Below, piece after piece: positions 23,346 to 31,839 of a stretch of 44,106 nucleotides of DNA (positions are counted from its first letter, which is position 1; each line of letters starts with the position of its first letter). Origin of the DNA: Acidimicrobiia bacterium (GTDB lineage: Bacteria; Actinomycetota; Acidimicrobiia; Spongiisociales; ZC4RG35); contig JAAXHN010000085.1 of the NCBI GenBank assembly GCA_012270885.1, positions 1 through 44,106 on the forward strand. The letters run 5' to 3'. The position numbers were made by a program, and so were the translations under genes. The notes beneath the pieces are model-generated. The model saw only the letters and a program-made list of their open reading frames with translations, did no database searches and had not been told where the DNA came from.

Positions 23346-24205
23346 AATTCTTCCCTCCTGAGAGTAACAGCGGAAAAATCGTGCGCGACAGTGAGACAGC
23401 CGTCGTATCCAGCATCACGGATGTCGTCAGCAAAGCCTTGACGGGCCTCGTCTGTGGTCGGTTCGGGTATCAGGTGAGTCAGGATCAGGTGTTTCACTCC
23501 TGATTCCTGGGCCTGAGCGCCTATCAACCGGGTGTCGGCGTGATAGTCGAGCACGAAGTGCAGGTGGTCCGGGCGTGCCCGTATCAGGTCAAAGCGCATC
23601 GCCTCGTAGACGAGCACATCGGCTCCCTCAGCGAGGGCCGCCATCTCCGGACACACCAGCGTGTCGCCGCTGATCGCCACCAGGCCATCCGGTGTCTCTA
23701 TCCGATAGCCGACGGCCGACGCCACCGGCTCATGACGCACCGGTCCGGCTATCACCCGGACATTCCCCAGAGACCAGACTTCGATCAAACCGTCGCCAGC
23801 CTGGAAAGGTCTCACCGTGTAGCCGGGATTGGTACCCCGCTCGGTATGTGCGCTCCGGACCGCCAAGTCATGTTCCCAGGGGTCCAGCATGCGTTCCAAG
23901 AAGTCAACCGCAGCTCCCTCCGGCGCCACGATCGGAAGGGCCGGCGCCTCATCAAGCCGGTCCATGATCCAGCGGGACATCACCAGGTCATCCAAACCAC
24001 TGACATGGTCACTGTGATGATGGGTCACGAACACCGCGTCGAGATCTACCGGCGACACGCCAAGAGCAGCCAAGCGCATGGTGGTCGCCCGACCCGCGTC
24101 GAATTGTAAGGTCACACCGTTTGATTGCACCAACACTCCCGGTCCCGCCCGGTCAGGCGATGGGACCGGCATCCCCGTTCCCGTGATCGTCACCGATGTC
24201 GTCAC
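23342..24205 (-). CDS. MBL-fold metallohydrolase (RNase Z/arylsulfatase-like)
   Basis: This 287-residue metallo-beta-lactamase-fold protein starts with the TGTGMPVPSPDRAGP strand typical of RNase Z-like hydrolases and has the HHHSDH metal motif (H62, H64, D66, H67). ISGDTLVCPE (the Asp ligand) and LILTHLIPE (the last His) follow. The length fits the group of uncharacterised lactonase/arylsulfatase-like hydrolases rather than tRNase Z, whose exosite arm is not seen. The GTG start at 24205 is used. It is translationally coupled to the flavin reductase gene, suggesting sequential steps such as oxygenation and ester or lactone cleavage; that is inference. Confidence 0.85.
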   Translation of the reverse strand: MTTSVTITGTGMPVPSPDRAGPGVLVQSNGVTLQFDAGRATTMRLAALGVSPVDLDAVFVTHHHSDHVSGLDDLVMSRWIMDRLDEAPALPIVAPEGAAVDFLERMLDPWEHDLAVRSAHTERGTNPGYTVRPFQAGDGLIEVWSLGNVRVIAGPVRHEPVASAVGYRIETPDGLVAISGDTLVCPEMAALAEGADVLVYEAMRFDLIRARPDHLHFVLDYHADTRLIGAQAQESGVKHLILTHLIPEPTTDEARQGFADDIRDAGYDGCLTVAHDFSAVTLRREEL

Positions 24206-24317
24206 GATCTACACCCTACTTCCGATCCCGAGGCGCCCGGTCCCGTGCGAAAGTGTCACAGGAGGGTGCTTGAATCGGGGGTAAAGAACGGAGCAGAAGC
24301 AGAAACGGAGTGAGAGT

Positions 24318-25385
24318 ATGGCAAACGAACCATCGGACGAAGCGGGAGAGGCCAACGGCGGCGCCGACAGTCCGGAGAGACCACCGCCAAGCTTGTTCAG
24401 CACGGGGCTGTGGGGAATGGACGGTCCACCCGAACAGGTCTTCGGCCGGAACGACTGGGGGTCCTGCTCGGAGGGTGACACACACGATGACCATTGCTTG
24501 TGTGTCTCGCCCATCAGGGAACCGGTAAGTATCCCCCCTCCAGAGATGATCCTCTCCCGCGAAGAGATGCAGGAACTCGCTTCGGGATACCGGCCCGTCG
24601 ACATGAACGACAAGTGGTTGGCGTTCATGGAGAATGACCGTCTGTTCCTCCACCGGAGCTGGACCGGCCACGGCATCTATGAGGTGAGATTCGCTGCCAA
24701 AGGGTTCAGTTGGACTGACGAGACCGGCTTCATGCCCACCTCGGCAAGAGTCGAAACCGACCCCCGCCGCTACAGCCGGGAGGAGTTTGACCCGATCCGC
24801 GAGCGGGACTTTCTGAGGGACCTGATTGTGCACGTATCCGGGGAGCCGATGCCGATCTCCCTACCAGTATTCGCGGCCAGCGGACCCACTGTCGAAGCCG
24901 TGCTGGGTGACATCACAGCCGAAGAAGTGGACGCCATCGTCAATCCCGCCAATACAAGGCTGTCCTACGGAGGCGGAGTCAGCGGGGCCATCCACAAAGC
25001 AGCGGGCCCGGAACTCCTCGCCCACTGCAAGACCCTCGACGGTTGCCCCGTCGGGCGCGCCAAGGTCACTCCCGGCTTCTGGCTGGATGCCCGCTGGGTG
25101 ATCCACACAGTCACGCCGCAATGGAGGGGCGGGAGCCGAGGAGAGCCTGTCCTGTTGGAGTCGTGCTACCGCGAGTCCCTAGCCCGTGCCGATCAGGTGG
25201 AGGCTCAGAGCATCGCCTTCCCGGCACTAGCCATCGGCGCCCACAGCTACCCGCTCAAGGAAGCCGCAAGAATCGCCGCAAACATGGTGCGCTCGACCCC
25301 AACCGATGTGAAGTTCATCCGCTTCGTCTGTTTCGACAACCGAATCCTGCAGGCGTTCCAATCCGCGTTGGGCCAAGAGGGATAG
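24318..25385 (+). CDS. Macro-domain protein with N-terminal HRSWTG domain
   Basis: This is a 355-residue fusion. Residues 1-75 look disordered with a Cys/His-containing stretch. Residues 83-185 form a compact domain with GYRPVDMNDKW and LFLHRSWTGHGIYEVRF, a pattern I associate with uncharacterised actinobacterial proteins. Residues 192-350 are a macro domain: LGDITAEEVDAIVNPAN (N209, N212), GGGVSGAIHKAAG (218-230), then the C-terminal ALAIGAHSYPLKEAA loop. Macro domains bind or hydrolyse ADP-ribose or O-acetyl-ADP-ribose. The N-terminal domain may recognise a modified substrate. GGAG lies just upstream of ATG 24318. It is divergent from the MBL operon and monocistronic. Function beyond ADP-ribose binding is unknown. 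Confidence 0.82.
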   Translation: MANEPSDEAGEANGGADSPERPPPSLFSTGLWGMDGPPEQVFGRNDWGSCSEGDTHDDHCLCVSPIREPVSIPPPEMILSREEMQELASGYRPVDMNDKWLAFMENDRLFLHRSWTGHGIYEVRFAAKGFSWTDETGFMPTSARVETDPRRYSREEFDPIRERDFLRDLIVHVSGEPMPISLPVFAASGPTVEAVLGDITAEEVDAIVNPANTRLSYGGGVSGAIHKAAGPELLAHCKTLDGCPVGRAKVTPGFWLDARWVIHTVTPQWRGGSRGEPVLLESCYRESLARADQVEAQSIAFPALAIGAHSYPLKEAARIAANMVRSTPTDVKFIRFVCFDNRILQAFQSALGQEG

Positions 25386-25457
25386 AGCGATCCAGGCCGG
25401 CATTAACCCACCCCAGGCGTCGCTACATCTCAGAAACAGGACAACCCAGGTGAGGGT

Positions 25458-25517
25458 GAGTAGGTCATACCTCTGTACCTGTACTAGCCCTCGGCCGACG
25501 CCGACCTGCGTTTCCTG
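25458..25517 (+). repeat. 60-bp intergenic repeat, copy 1
   Basis: This 60-bp segment occurs again in the same orientation at 41242-41301 with about seven substitutions and no gaps. It begins GAGTAGG and ends GCGTTTCCTG. It lies in the 178-bp spacer between the macro-domain gene and the ABC ATPase gene. The minus strand of both copies can be read as a similar peptide (QETQVGVGR, then QV-RY), which may point to a decayed mobile-element end, but no open gene is associated. Confidence 0.7.
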
Positions 25518-25563
25518 TCCGCCAGCGGTCAGGTAATGAGGTGAAGGGAGCGAAGCGCCGCTC

Positions 25564-26550
25564 TCACCCATTGCCTGTGTGGAGCGGCGCGCCCTTGGGC
25601 TGGATGCAGCGGAATCCGCTGTCCCGGCGCTGGGTCCACTCCACATCGGCTTCGGAACAGGCTCCCACCGCGTGGGCGCATCGGGAGGCAAACCGGCATC
25701 CTATGAATCCGGGCGTCACCCGAGGCGGCGTCCCCTCTATGCCCACCAGCGGCGCTTTCTTCGCCCACATCGGCACCGATCGGAGCAACCCGAGCGTGTA
25801 GGGGTGCCTAGGAGCGGCAATCACCGACGCAGTGGGTCCTTCTTCGACGATCTCACCACCGTACATCACCGCCATACGGGTGCACACTTCCGCGGCCAGC
25901 AGCAGATCGTGAGTCACATAGATCAAAGAATGGCCCATGTCGGTGGCCAATTCCCTCACCAAATCCATAACTTCCGCCTGGGTGGTGACGTCCAGAGCGG
26001 AGGTTGACTCATCGGCGATCACGATCTCGGGTTCGGAGACGATGGCGATCGCGATGGCGGCTCGCTGGCGCATCCCACCCGACAGTTGGTGGGGGTAGGA
26101 TCTCAGCACCCGTTTGGGATCGTGGAATCCCATCCGGGAGATGACCTCTTCAATTCTCCGTTGATGAGCGGCGGCCCTTTGGGCCGACTGGTTGACTCGG
26201 AGAACCTGTCTCATCTGCGTCTTGATCTTCAGCAGTGGATTGAGCGAACTGGAAGCGTTCTGGAACACCATCCCCACATGCCGTCCCCGGAGACGATCCA
26301 GATGGTTCTTTCCGTCTCCGAGCACCTGCTCACCTTGAAAGTAGATTGATCCCTCGGCAATGCGGACGTTGCGTTCGGTGAGTCCCAGCAAGCTTCGAAC
26401 GGCGGTGGTCTTTCCGCTTCCCGATTCCCCGATCAGCCCGATCACGTCCCCGGGATATATGTCCAGATCGAATCTGTCCACGGCCACGATGGTCCCGACC
26501 GAACTGGTGGCCTCCACTCTAAGGGATCGAACGCTCAGCAGAGGATCCAT
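25564..26550 (-). CDS. Oligopeptide/dipeptide ABC transporter ATPase (DppD/OppD type)
   Basis: This protein of 328 residues has Walker A GESGSGKTT, signature LSGGMRQR, Walker B IVIADEST and the switch His in YVTHD. The C-terminal region with CRFASRC and a later Cys matches the oligopeptide transporter ATPase extension, which can bind an Fe-S cluster in this family. ATG 26550 starts MDPLLSVRSLRV, 4 bp after the permease stop; an extension to 26673 overlaps the permease and is not protein-like. It is the last gene of the transporter operon and energises import of the solute caught by the binding protein at 31840-33597. Confidence 0.93.
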   Translation of the reverse strand: MDPLLSVRSLRVEATSSVGTIVAVDRFDLDIYPGDVIGLIGESGSGKTTAVRSLLGLTERNVRIAEGSIYFQGEQVLGDGKNHLDRLRGRHVGMVFQNASSSLNPLLKIKTQMRQVLRVNQSAQRAAAHQRRIEEVISRMGFHDPKRVLRSYPHQLSGGMRQRAAIAIAIVSEPEIVIADESTSALDVTTQAEVMDLVRELATDMGHSLIYVTHDLLLAAEVCTRMAVMYGGEIVEEGPTASVIAAPRHPYTLGLLRSVPMWAKKAPLVGIEGTPPRVTPGFIGCRFASRCAHAVGACSEADVEWTQRRDSGFRCIQPKGAPLHTGNG

Positions 26551-26554
26551 AGCA

Positions 26555-27448
26555 CTATAGATAGGTCCGCTTGCGCGGGTCGTATCGGGCGCGCAACGCA
26601 TCCCCCAGCAGGTTGATGGACATGACCACGGAGGTGATGGCGATTCCCGGGAAAGTGACCACCCACCAAGCATCCTTGATGAACTCTCGGCCGCCGGCCA
26701 GCATCCCGCCCCAACTTATGTCGGGGGGAACTACCCCCAGTCCCAGAAAACTTAGGGCGCTCTCGGCCAGGATCATTGTTCCCACCTCCAGGGTGGCCAG
26801 CACCAAGACAGTGCCACCGATGTTGGGGAAGATGTGGCGGAGAATGATCCTTATGGGCGAAGCGCCCACCGCCCGCAACCCCAGGATGAAAGGCCGCTCC
26901 CGGAGAGACAGAGCCTCTGCCCGGATCACCCGCGCATACTGTGCCCAACTGATGATGGCCAACACTGCCACCAGAACCACCAGGGAACGGCCCCGGCTGA
27001 CGATGATGGCAATGGCCAGAAGGATGAAGGGAAGGGCCAGTTGAGCGTCCACCACCCGGGAGATGATGGTATCAATCCAGCCTCGGCGGTATCCGGCGAT
27101 CATCCCCAGAAGCGTCCCAAACACCGAGCCCACCAGCACCGCCGCGATGGCGATCACGAACGTCAGACGGCCCCCGTAGATGACGCGGGCCAGGAGGTCC
27201 CGACCCAGCTGGTCGGTTCCCAGCGGGTGTTCCCAGGTTCCTCCCTCCAAGAAGATGGGCGGTATCAGCCGTGCCCGCAAGTCCTGCAGGCCGGGATCAG
27301 CGAGGGGTAGAAAAGGAGCGGCCACCACCAGCAGACCCAACAGCAGAAGCGGAAATCCCATGAGCCACAGGGACCTGTTGCCGGACCTACGAATAGTCCT
27401 CGTTTCGCTGTCGGAGACCTCGGCGGTGCAGACTCTTCCCAGCATCAC
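26555..27448 (-). CDS. ABC transporter permease (DppC/OppC type)
   Basis: This 297-residue inner-membrane permease has a cytoplasmic N-terminus, a first transmembrane helix at about 28-48, and the substrate-translocation segment HPLGTDQLGRDLLARVIYGGR characteristic of the C-type subunit of peptide/nickel importers. The EAA loop appears as LRAVGASPIRIILRHIFPN. Five further hydrophobic helices follow. The ATG overlaps the stop of the B-type permease (ATGA), giving the usual DppB-DppC order. The transported solute cannot be deduced from the permease. Confidence 0.93.
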   Translation of the reverse strand: MMLGRVCTAEVSDSETRTIRRSGNRSLWLMGFPLLLLGLLVVAAPFLPLADPGLQDLRARLIPPIFLEGGTWEHPLGTDQLGRDLLARVIYGGRLTFVIAIAAVLVGSVFGTLLGMIAGYRRGWIDTIISRVVDAQLALPFILLAIAIIVSRGRSLVVLVAVLAIISWAQYARVIRAEALSLRERPFILGLRAVGASPIRIILRHIFPNIGGTVLVLATLEVGTMILAESALSFLGLGVVPPDISWGGMLAGGREFIKDAWWVVTFPGIAITSVVMSINLLGDALRARYDPRKRTYL

Positions 27449-28374
27449 GATCCCTGCTCCCGGATGCGGGGATCAATGATCCCATACAGCAGATCCACCG
27501 TGAGGTTGATCACCACGAAGGTGATCGCCCCCACTATCACGATGGCCTGCACCAGGGAGAAGTCCCGGAACTGGACGGCCTGGGTGGCCAGGGTACCGAG
27601 CCCGGGCCAAGCGAACACGAACTCCACGGTGACGGCTCCTGACAGAAGGGTGCCGGCTTGAAGTCCCATGATGGTCACCACCGGCAGGGCGGCGTTGCGG
27701 ATGGCGTGAGTGAACACCACCGTGCGTTCTTTGAGCCCCCGGGCCCGGGCGGAGGTGATGTAGGTCTCCTCCAGCACCTCACTCAGGCTAGACCGCGTCA
27801 ACCGGGCGATCCGAGCCATGGGGAGCACCGATAAAGTCACCGCAGGCAGCACCAGATGCTGCCAGGTCCCCGACAGTCCGGCCGGCAGCCATCCCCAAGC
27901 CACGGCAAACAGGAGAATGAACATCAGGCCCAGCCAAAAGAGCGGGATGGACTGGCCGAATAACGCCACGAACACCGAAATCCGGTCCCATACCTTCCCC
28001 TCCTTCAGTGCCGCCACTATCCCCAGGGGAAGGCCGATCAGAGTGGCTATCAGCATCCCCGCCACCGTCAGCTGAATGGTGGCGGGAAAGCGCCCCAGGA
28101 TCAGCTCCCAGTTGGGACGGCTATACCGCAGTGAGGATCCCAGGTCGAAGGTTGCCAGTTGTCCCAAATAGCTCCCGAACTGGACAGGCAACGGCTTGTC
28201 CAACCCCAGTTCTATCTGCTTCTCCAGCACCTGCTCTTCAGTGGCGAATTCCCCGAGGATGTTGCGGGCCGGATCGCCGGCGGTCCGCGCCAGAAAGAAG
28301 GCCAGACTGAGGGCGATGAGCAGGGTGATCACCGCACCCACCAACTTGGGCGCCATGAACCGCACAAAGGTCAT
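27445..28374 (-). CDS. ABC transporter permease (DppB/OppB type)
   Basis: This protein of 309 residues has a transmembrane helix near the N-terminus (KLVGAVITLLIALSLAFFL), then GDPARN, DKPLPVQFGSYL and FDLGSSLRYSRP segments typical of the B-type permease, an EAA loop (ARARGLKERTVVFTHAIRNA) and a C-terminal YGIIDPRIR. ATG 28374 overlaps the stop of the upstream ATPase gene (ATGA); an in-frame extension to 28398 lies inside that gene. It forms the membrane channel with the C-type permease. Confidence 0.93.
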   Translation of the reverse strand: MTFVRFMAPKLVGAVITLLIALSLAFFLARTAGDPARNILGEFATEEQVLEKQIELGLDKPLPVQFGSYLGQLATFDLGSSLRYSRPNWELILGRFPATIQLTVAGMLIATLIGLPLGIVAALKEGKVWDRISVFVALFGQSIPLFWLGLMFILLFAVAWGWLPAGLSGTWQHLVLPAVTLSVLPMARIARLTRSSLSEVLEETYITSARARGLKERTVVFTHAIRNAALPVVTIMGLQAGTLLSGAVTVEFVFAWPGLGTLATQAVQFRDFSLVQAIVIVGAITFVVINLTVDLLYGIIDPRIREQGS

Positions 28375-29207
28375 GGCGAGTCCGGCCCTTCTCTCCATCC
28401 GTTCGGGCTCTCGATGGACGACCGATCCCAGTCCTTGCCGGGAATGGCGGCTATCAGTTGACGGGTGTATGGATGGGTCGGCGACGCTAGCAACTCCTCG
28501 GTCTCCCCCTCCTCGACGACCCTGCCGTCCTTCATGACATACACCCGGTCACAGAGGTTGCGGACCACGCTCAGGTCATGGCTGATAAGAAGCACGGAGA
28601 CCTTCTCGGATTCCCGCAGTTGCAGCATAAGGTTGAGGATCTGAGCCTGCACCGAGACATCCAAGGCAGAAGTAGGCTCATCAGCCACCAACAGCGAAGG
28701 GCGTAGCAACAGTGCCCGGGCGATGGAGACCCGCTGAGCCTGCCCCCCGCTCAGCTCGTGAGGCAGGTGATCCAGAAGGTCTTCGGTCATGCCCACCTTG
28801 GCCAGAAGTTCGGCGTCAGTAATCCATGTGGAGCGGCCCGGATGAAGAGAACGCAATTCGGAGAGGCCCTTGCGCACGGTTTGTCGCGGATCGAGCGAAC
28901 CATGGGGATCCTGGAACACCACCTGTATCCGGGACCTCAGACGCCGCATTCTCTTGCGGGAGATACCGATGATATCTTCACCCTCCAGGCTTATCCTGCC
29001 ATCGGTGACCCTGCCCAGAAGGGCAGTGGCCAAGGCCAAGGTGGTTTTGCCCGAGCCGGACTCTCCCACCAAACCGACTATCTCACCGGCTTCGATGCAA
29101 AGGGAGACGCCGTCGACTGCCACGACGTCCGGTCTCTTACCGATCCCCCGTTGCGAAAAGACCACCCGGAGGTCTTCGATTTGGAGAACCGGCCGGGCTG
29201 TGCTCAC
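28371..29207 (-). CDS. Oligopeptide ABC transporter ATPase (DppF/OppF type)
   Basis: This 278-residue ATPase has Walker A GESGSGKTT, a Q-loop in VVFQDPHGSLDPRQT (the usual SLNPR is SLDPR), signature ELSGGQAQR, Walker B LLVADEPTSALD and switch His LISHD. It is somewhat shorter than typical OppF, ending soon after HPYTRQLIAAIPG. The GTG start at 29207 follows GAAGGA. It opens the run of four coupled transporter genes and follows the LLM oxidoreductase by 13 bp, so that enzyme is probably in the same transcript. Confidence 0.92.
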   Translation of the reverse strand: MSTARPVLQIEDLRVVFSQRGIGKRPDVVAVDGVSLCIEAGEIVGLVGESGSGKTTLALATALLGRVTDGRISLEGEDIIGISRKRMRRLRSRIQVVFQDPHGSLDPRQTVRKGLSELRSLHPGRSTWITDAELLAKVGMTEDLLDHLPHELSGGQAQRVSIARALLLRPSLLVADEPTSALDVSVQAQILNLMLQLRESEKVSVLLISHDLSVVRNLCDRVYVMKDGRVVEEGETEELLASPTHPYTRQLIAAIPGKDWDRSSIESPNGWREGPDSP

Positions 29208-29220
29208 ATGGGTCCTTCGA

Positions 29221-30291
29221 TCAAAGGCCAGGTTTACGTGGGGATCCCGAAAACCGGGGAACTATTCTCGTTCCGATTTCCCCGATAGTCTCCAGGGTCT
29301 CTTCCAGGCTGGGGCCCTGGAAGTGACGGAGGCGCACGATTATCTCCTCCGGCCCGACGAGTTCAATCCACTTGGGAAGGGTCTCCAACCAATGTTCCAA
29401 GGACCCGCACAGCACCCGATCAGCCAACACATGCTCGACCGTCAAATCAGCCGGACTCGAGAGTTCGGCTAACCACGGCTCGTACCTGGGGTGATAGCTG
29501 TTGCCGCGCTCCATGTAGACCCGGTGGTAGTCGAGGACAAAGTCGCCGTAAGTTTCCCTTGCTGCCAGGTCGGTCTCTCCCAGCCAGGCTTCCCGCAGCA
29601 TGACGATCCGGGGCTTTCTGCCCACCCTCCTGCACTCTTCCCGATACATCTGCGCCAGGTCGGCCAGCCAGTAGATGTTGCGAATCGGCCCGGTGATCCA
29701 CCCGTCGGCGTACCGGGCCGCCCTCCTTACGCCACCCGGCGACCATGCGCCGGCGAAGACCTCTAGTTCCACATCTGCAACTGCCTCGTCCCGGATGGGA
29801 GTCCTACCGCGATAGGGACCGTCCAGCAACACTTCCCGGCCGCCCAGATAGGCGTTGATCGCCTGTAAGCCCTGCTCCATGCGCGCCGCTCTCTGGCCAT
29901 GATCCACACCCATTATCTGGAAGTCCCCCTCCATATAACCGGCACCTACGCATAACCGGAACCGGTCCGGATGGAGTACAGCCAGCATGGTTGCGTCCTG
30001 TACTACCCCCACCGGATGGTGCAAGGGCAGCACCACGAGACCGGCAGAGAACATTATCCCCTCTACTTGCCCCAAGCCATAACCAGAAAGAAGCATGGGG
30101 TTGTGCGAGTAGGAAGTGGCCCCGGAACTGCGCCGCTCGCCGGTGTAAACACAATGGAAGCCGGCCGCCGCTGCCGCGGCGGATTCCTGCAGGAAACCGT
30201 CAAGGTCGTAGCGCCGCCGACCGTTTTGGATGATCTGGTTGGAAGGTGCGATGCTAAAGCGAATAGATGTGTCCGGGCCGACTTGGGACAT
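29221..30291 (-). CDS. LLM-class (F420/FMN-dependent) oxidoreductase A
   Basis: This 356-residue luciferase-like TIM barrel has RFRLCVGAGYMEGDFQIMG, the cofactor-binding turn typical of LLM proteins, VVLPLHHPVGVVQDATML, and the C-terminal CGSLEHWLETLPKWIE-like segment. Such proteins oxidise or mono-oxygenate small substrates with F420 or FMN. It lies immediately upstream of the transporter ATPase on the same strand, so it may act on the imported solute. A paralogue of similar length is at 34799-35845. ATG 30291 has only a weak GGGGG in front. Substrate and cofactor choice are not determinable by eye. Confidence 0.85.
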   Translation of the reverse strand: MSQVGPDTSIRFSIAPSNQIIQNGRRRYDLDGFLQESAAAAAAGFHCVYTGERRSSGATSYSHNPMLLSGYGLGQVEGIMFSAGLVVLPLHHPVGVVQDATMLAVLHPDRFRLCVGAGYMEGDFQIMGVDHGQRAARMEQGLQAINAYLGGREVLLDGPYRGRTPIRDEAVADVELEVFAGAWSPGGVRRAARYADGWITGPIRNIYWLADLAQMYREECRRVGRKPRIVMLREAWLGETDLAARETYGDFVLDYHRVYMERGNSYHPRYEPWLAELSSPADLTVEHVLADRVLCGSLEHWLETLPKWIELVGPEEIIVRLRHFQGPSLEETLETIGEIGTRIVPRFSGSPRKPGL

Positions 30292-30364
30292 AGAGTAACC
30301 CCCTGCTGCCCAAGTCCCCGGAGTCCGACCTATCTTGGGGTGAACAATCGAAAGGAGCCTGAGG

Positions 30365-31780
30365 TTGGAATACCAGGATTACGACGCGATAGGACTGGCA
30401 GAGTTGGTGCGTGGTGGAGAAACGACTCCCACCGAGTTGTTAGACACCGCCATTGAGCGGATCGAGACTTTGAATCCGGTGATCAATGCGGTGAACCGCA
30501 AGATGTACGACGAGGCCAGGGCTTCGATCGAGCGGGGCCTTCCCGACGGACCCTTCACCGGGGTTCCCTTTCTGCTCAAGGATCTCCGGGCGGCTTATGA
30601 GGGGGTTCCTACCACGGCGGGCAGCGCGTTTTTTGCGGACAAGGTGGCGCCGCATGACAGTGAACTGGTGAGCCGCTACCGGAATGCGGGGCTGGTGATC
30701 GCCGGCAAGACCAACACCCCCGAGTTCGGAGGAGCGCCCACCACCGAACCCAGCCTATACGGCCCCACCCGCAACCCCTGGAACCTCGAACATTCCAGTG
30801 GCGGCTCGAGCGGCGGCTCCGCGGCGGCGGTGGCGGCGGGGATCGTCCCGGCCGCTCATGGAAGTGACGGAGGCGGGTCGCTGCGCATTCCGGCGGCGTG
30901 CTGTGGAGTGTTCAGTCTCAAACCCACCCGGGGGCGGAACCCGGCCGGACCCGATTTCGGCGAAGCCTGGAACGGACTGAGCGCCGAGCACGTTATAAGC
31001 CGCACCGTCCGGGACAACGCGGCGCTCTTAGACGCCACCACCGGCCCTTCTCCGGGCGATCCATATTCGGTGCCGCCATCCGAGTATTCGTTTCTGGCCT
31101 CGGCCAGACGTCCTCCCGGACCGCTTTCAGTAGCCCTCACCACTTCCACCGCGGCGGGATCTGCCCATCGAGACTGCGTGGATGCGGTGAAAAAGACCGC
31201 CGACCTGCTGGAGGAAATGGGCCACAGGGTCACCGAGGACAGTCCGGAATGGGACCGTCCCACGGTGGGCGCCGCCTTCCGATTGCTCATTGCCGCCAAT
31301 GTCATGGCGGGAATTGACGAATATGCCGAGCAGAAAGGCCGACGCCCACATGATCACGAATTGGAGAACGTCATCCGGGTACTGGGAGGAGAAAGCTATG
31401 ACTCCACCTCGATAGACATGGTAAGAGCCACTTGGGCGATGCACCGGGCCGGTCGGGCGGTGGCGCCCTTCTTCCAGAAATACGACGTCTGGTTGACCCC
31501 GACGGTGGCGACACCACCACCACCACTGGGCCTCATCGACATGACCACCGAAGACATCGACGCCTATCTGGTGACGGTCTTCGGGTTCATCCCGTTCACC
31601 GCCATCGCCAACATCGCCGGGATACCGGCCATGTCGGTCCCCATCCACTGGAACGCCGACGGTTTGCCGATCGGAGTCCACTTCGTGGCCGGTTACGCCC
31701 GAGACAGCCTGCTCTTCAGCCTGGCCGGGCAACTGGAAGCAGCCCGGCCCTGGGCCGACCGTCGTCCACCAATCTGCTAG
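30365..31780 (+). CDS. Amidase-signature hydrolase (second amidase)
   Basis: This 471-residue amidase has K72 in GVPFLLKDL, cis-serine S148 in [15 protein letters not shown] and nucleophile S172 in [12 protein letters not shown]. The SDGGGS form, with Gly where Thr is common, is seen in 6-aminohexanoate-cyclic-dimer-hydrolase-like amidases. The C-terminal part [20 protein letters not shown] is typical. The TTG start at 30365 follows GAAAGGAG. The gene stands on the plus strand between the transporter's binding protein and its permease/ATPase block, both on the minus strand. That suggests the imported solute is an amide, by context. It is not closely similar to the amidase at 1341-2747. Confidence 0.9.
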   Translation: MEYQDYDAIGLAELVRGGETTPTELLDTAIERIETLNPVINAVNRKMYDEARASIERGLPDGPFTGVPFLLKDLRAAYEGVPTTAGSAFFADKVAPHDSELVSRYRNAGLVIAGKTNTPEFGGAPTTEPSLYGPTRNPWNLEHSSGGSSGGSAAAVAAGIVPAAHGSDGGGSLRIPAACCGVFSLKPTRGRNPAGPDFGEAWNGLSAEHVISRTVRDNAALLDATTGPSPGDPYSVPPSEYSFLASARRPPGPLSVALTTSTAAGSAHRDCVDAVKKTADLLEEMGHRVTEDSPEWDRPTVGAAFRLLIAANVMAGIDEYAEQKGRRPHDHELENVIRVLGGESYDSTSIDMVRATWAMHRAGRAVAPFFQKYDVWLTPTVATPPPPLGLIDMTTEDIDAYLVTVFGFIPFTAIANIAGIPAMSVPIHWNADGLPIGVHFVAGYARDSLLFSLAGQLEAARPWADRRPPIC

Positions 31781-31785
31781 AAAAC

Positions 31786-31814
31786 GATGGGGCCGACTTG
31801 CAGTCGGCCCCATC
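31786..31814. terminator. Bidirectional terminator
   Basis: A perfect 12-bp stem (31786-31797 with 31803-31814, loop TTGCA) lies between the convergent amidase and binding-protein genes. On the minus strand it is followed by GTTTTCTAG, a fair T-tract; on the plus strand by TTAGTCGTC. Confidence 0.85.
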
Positions 31815-31839
31815 TTAGTCGTCCGTCAACAGATGGCTT

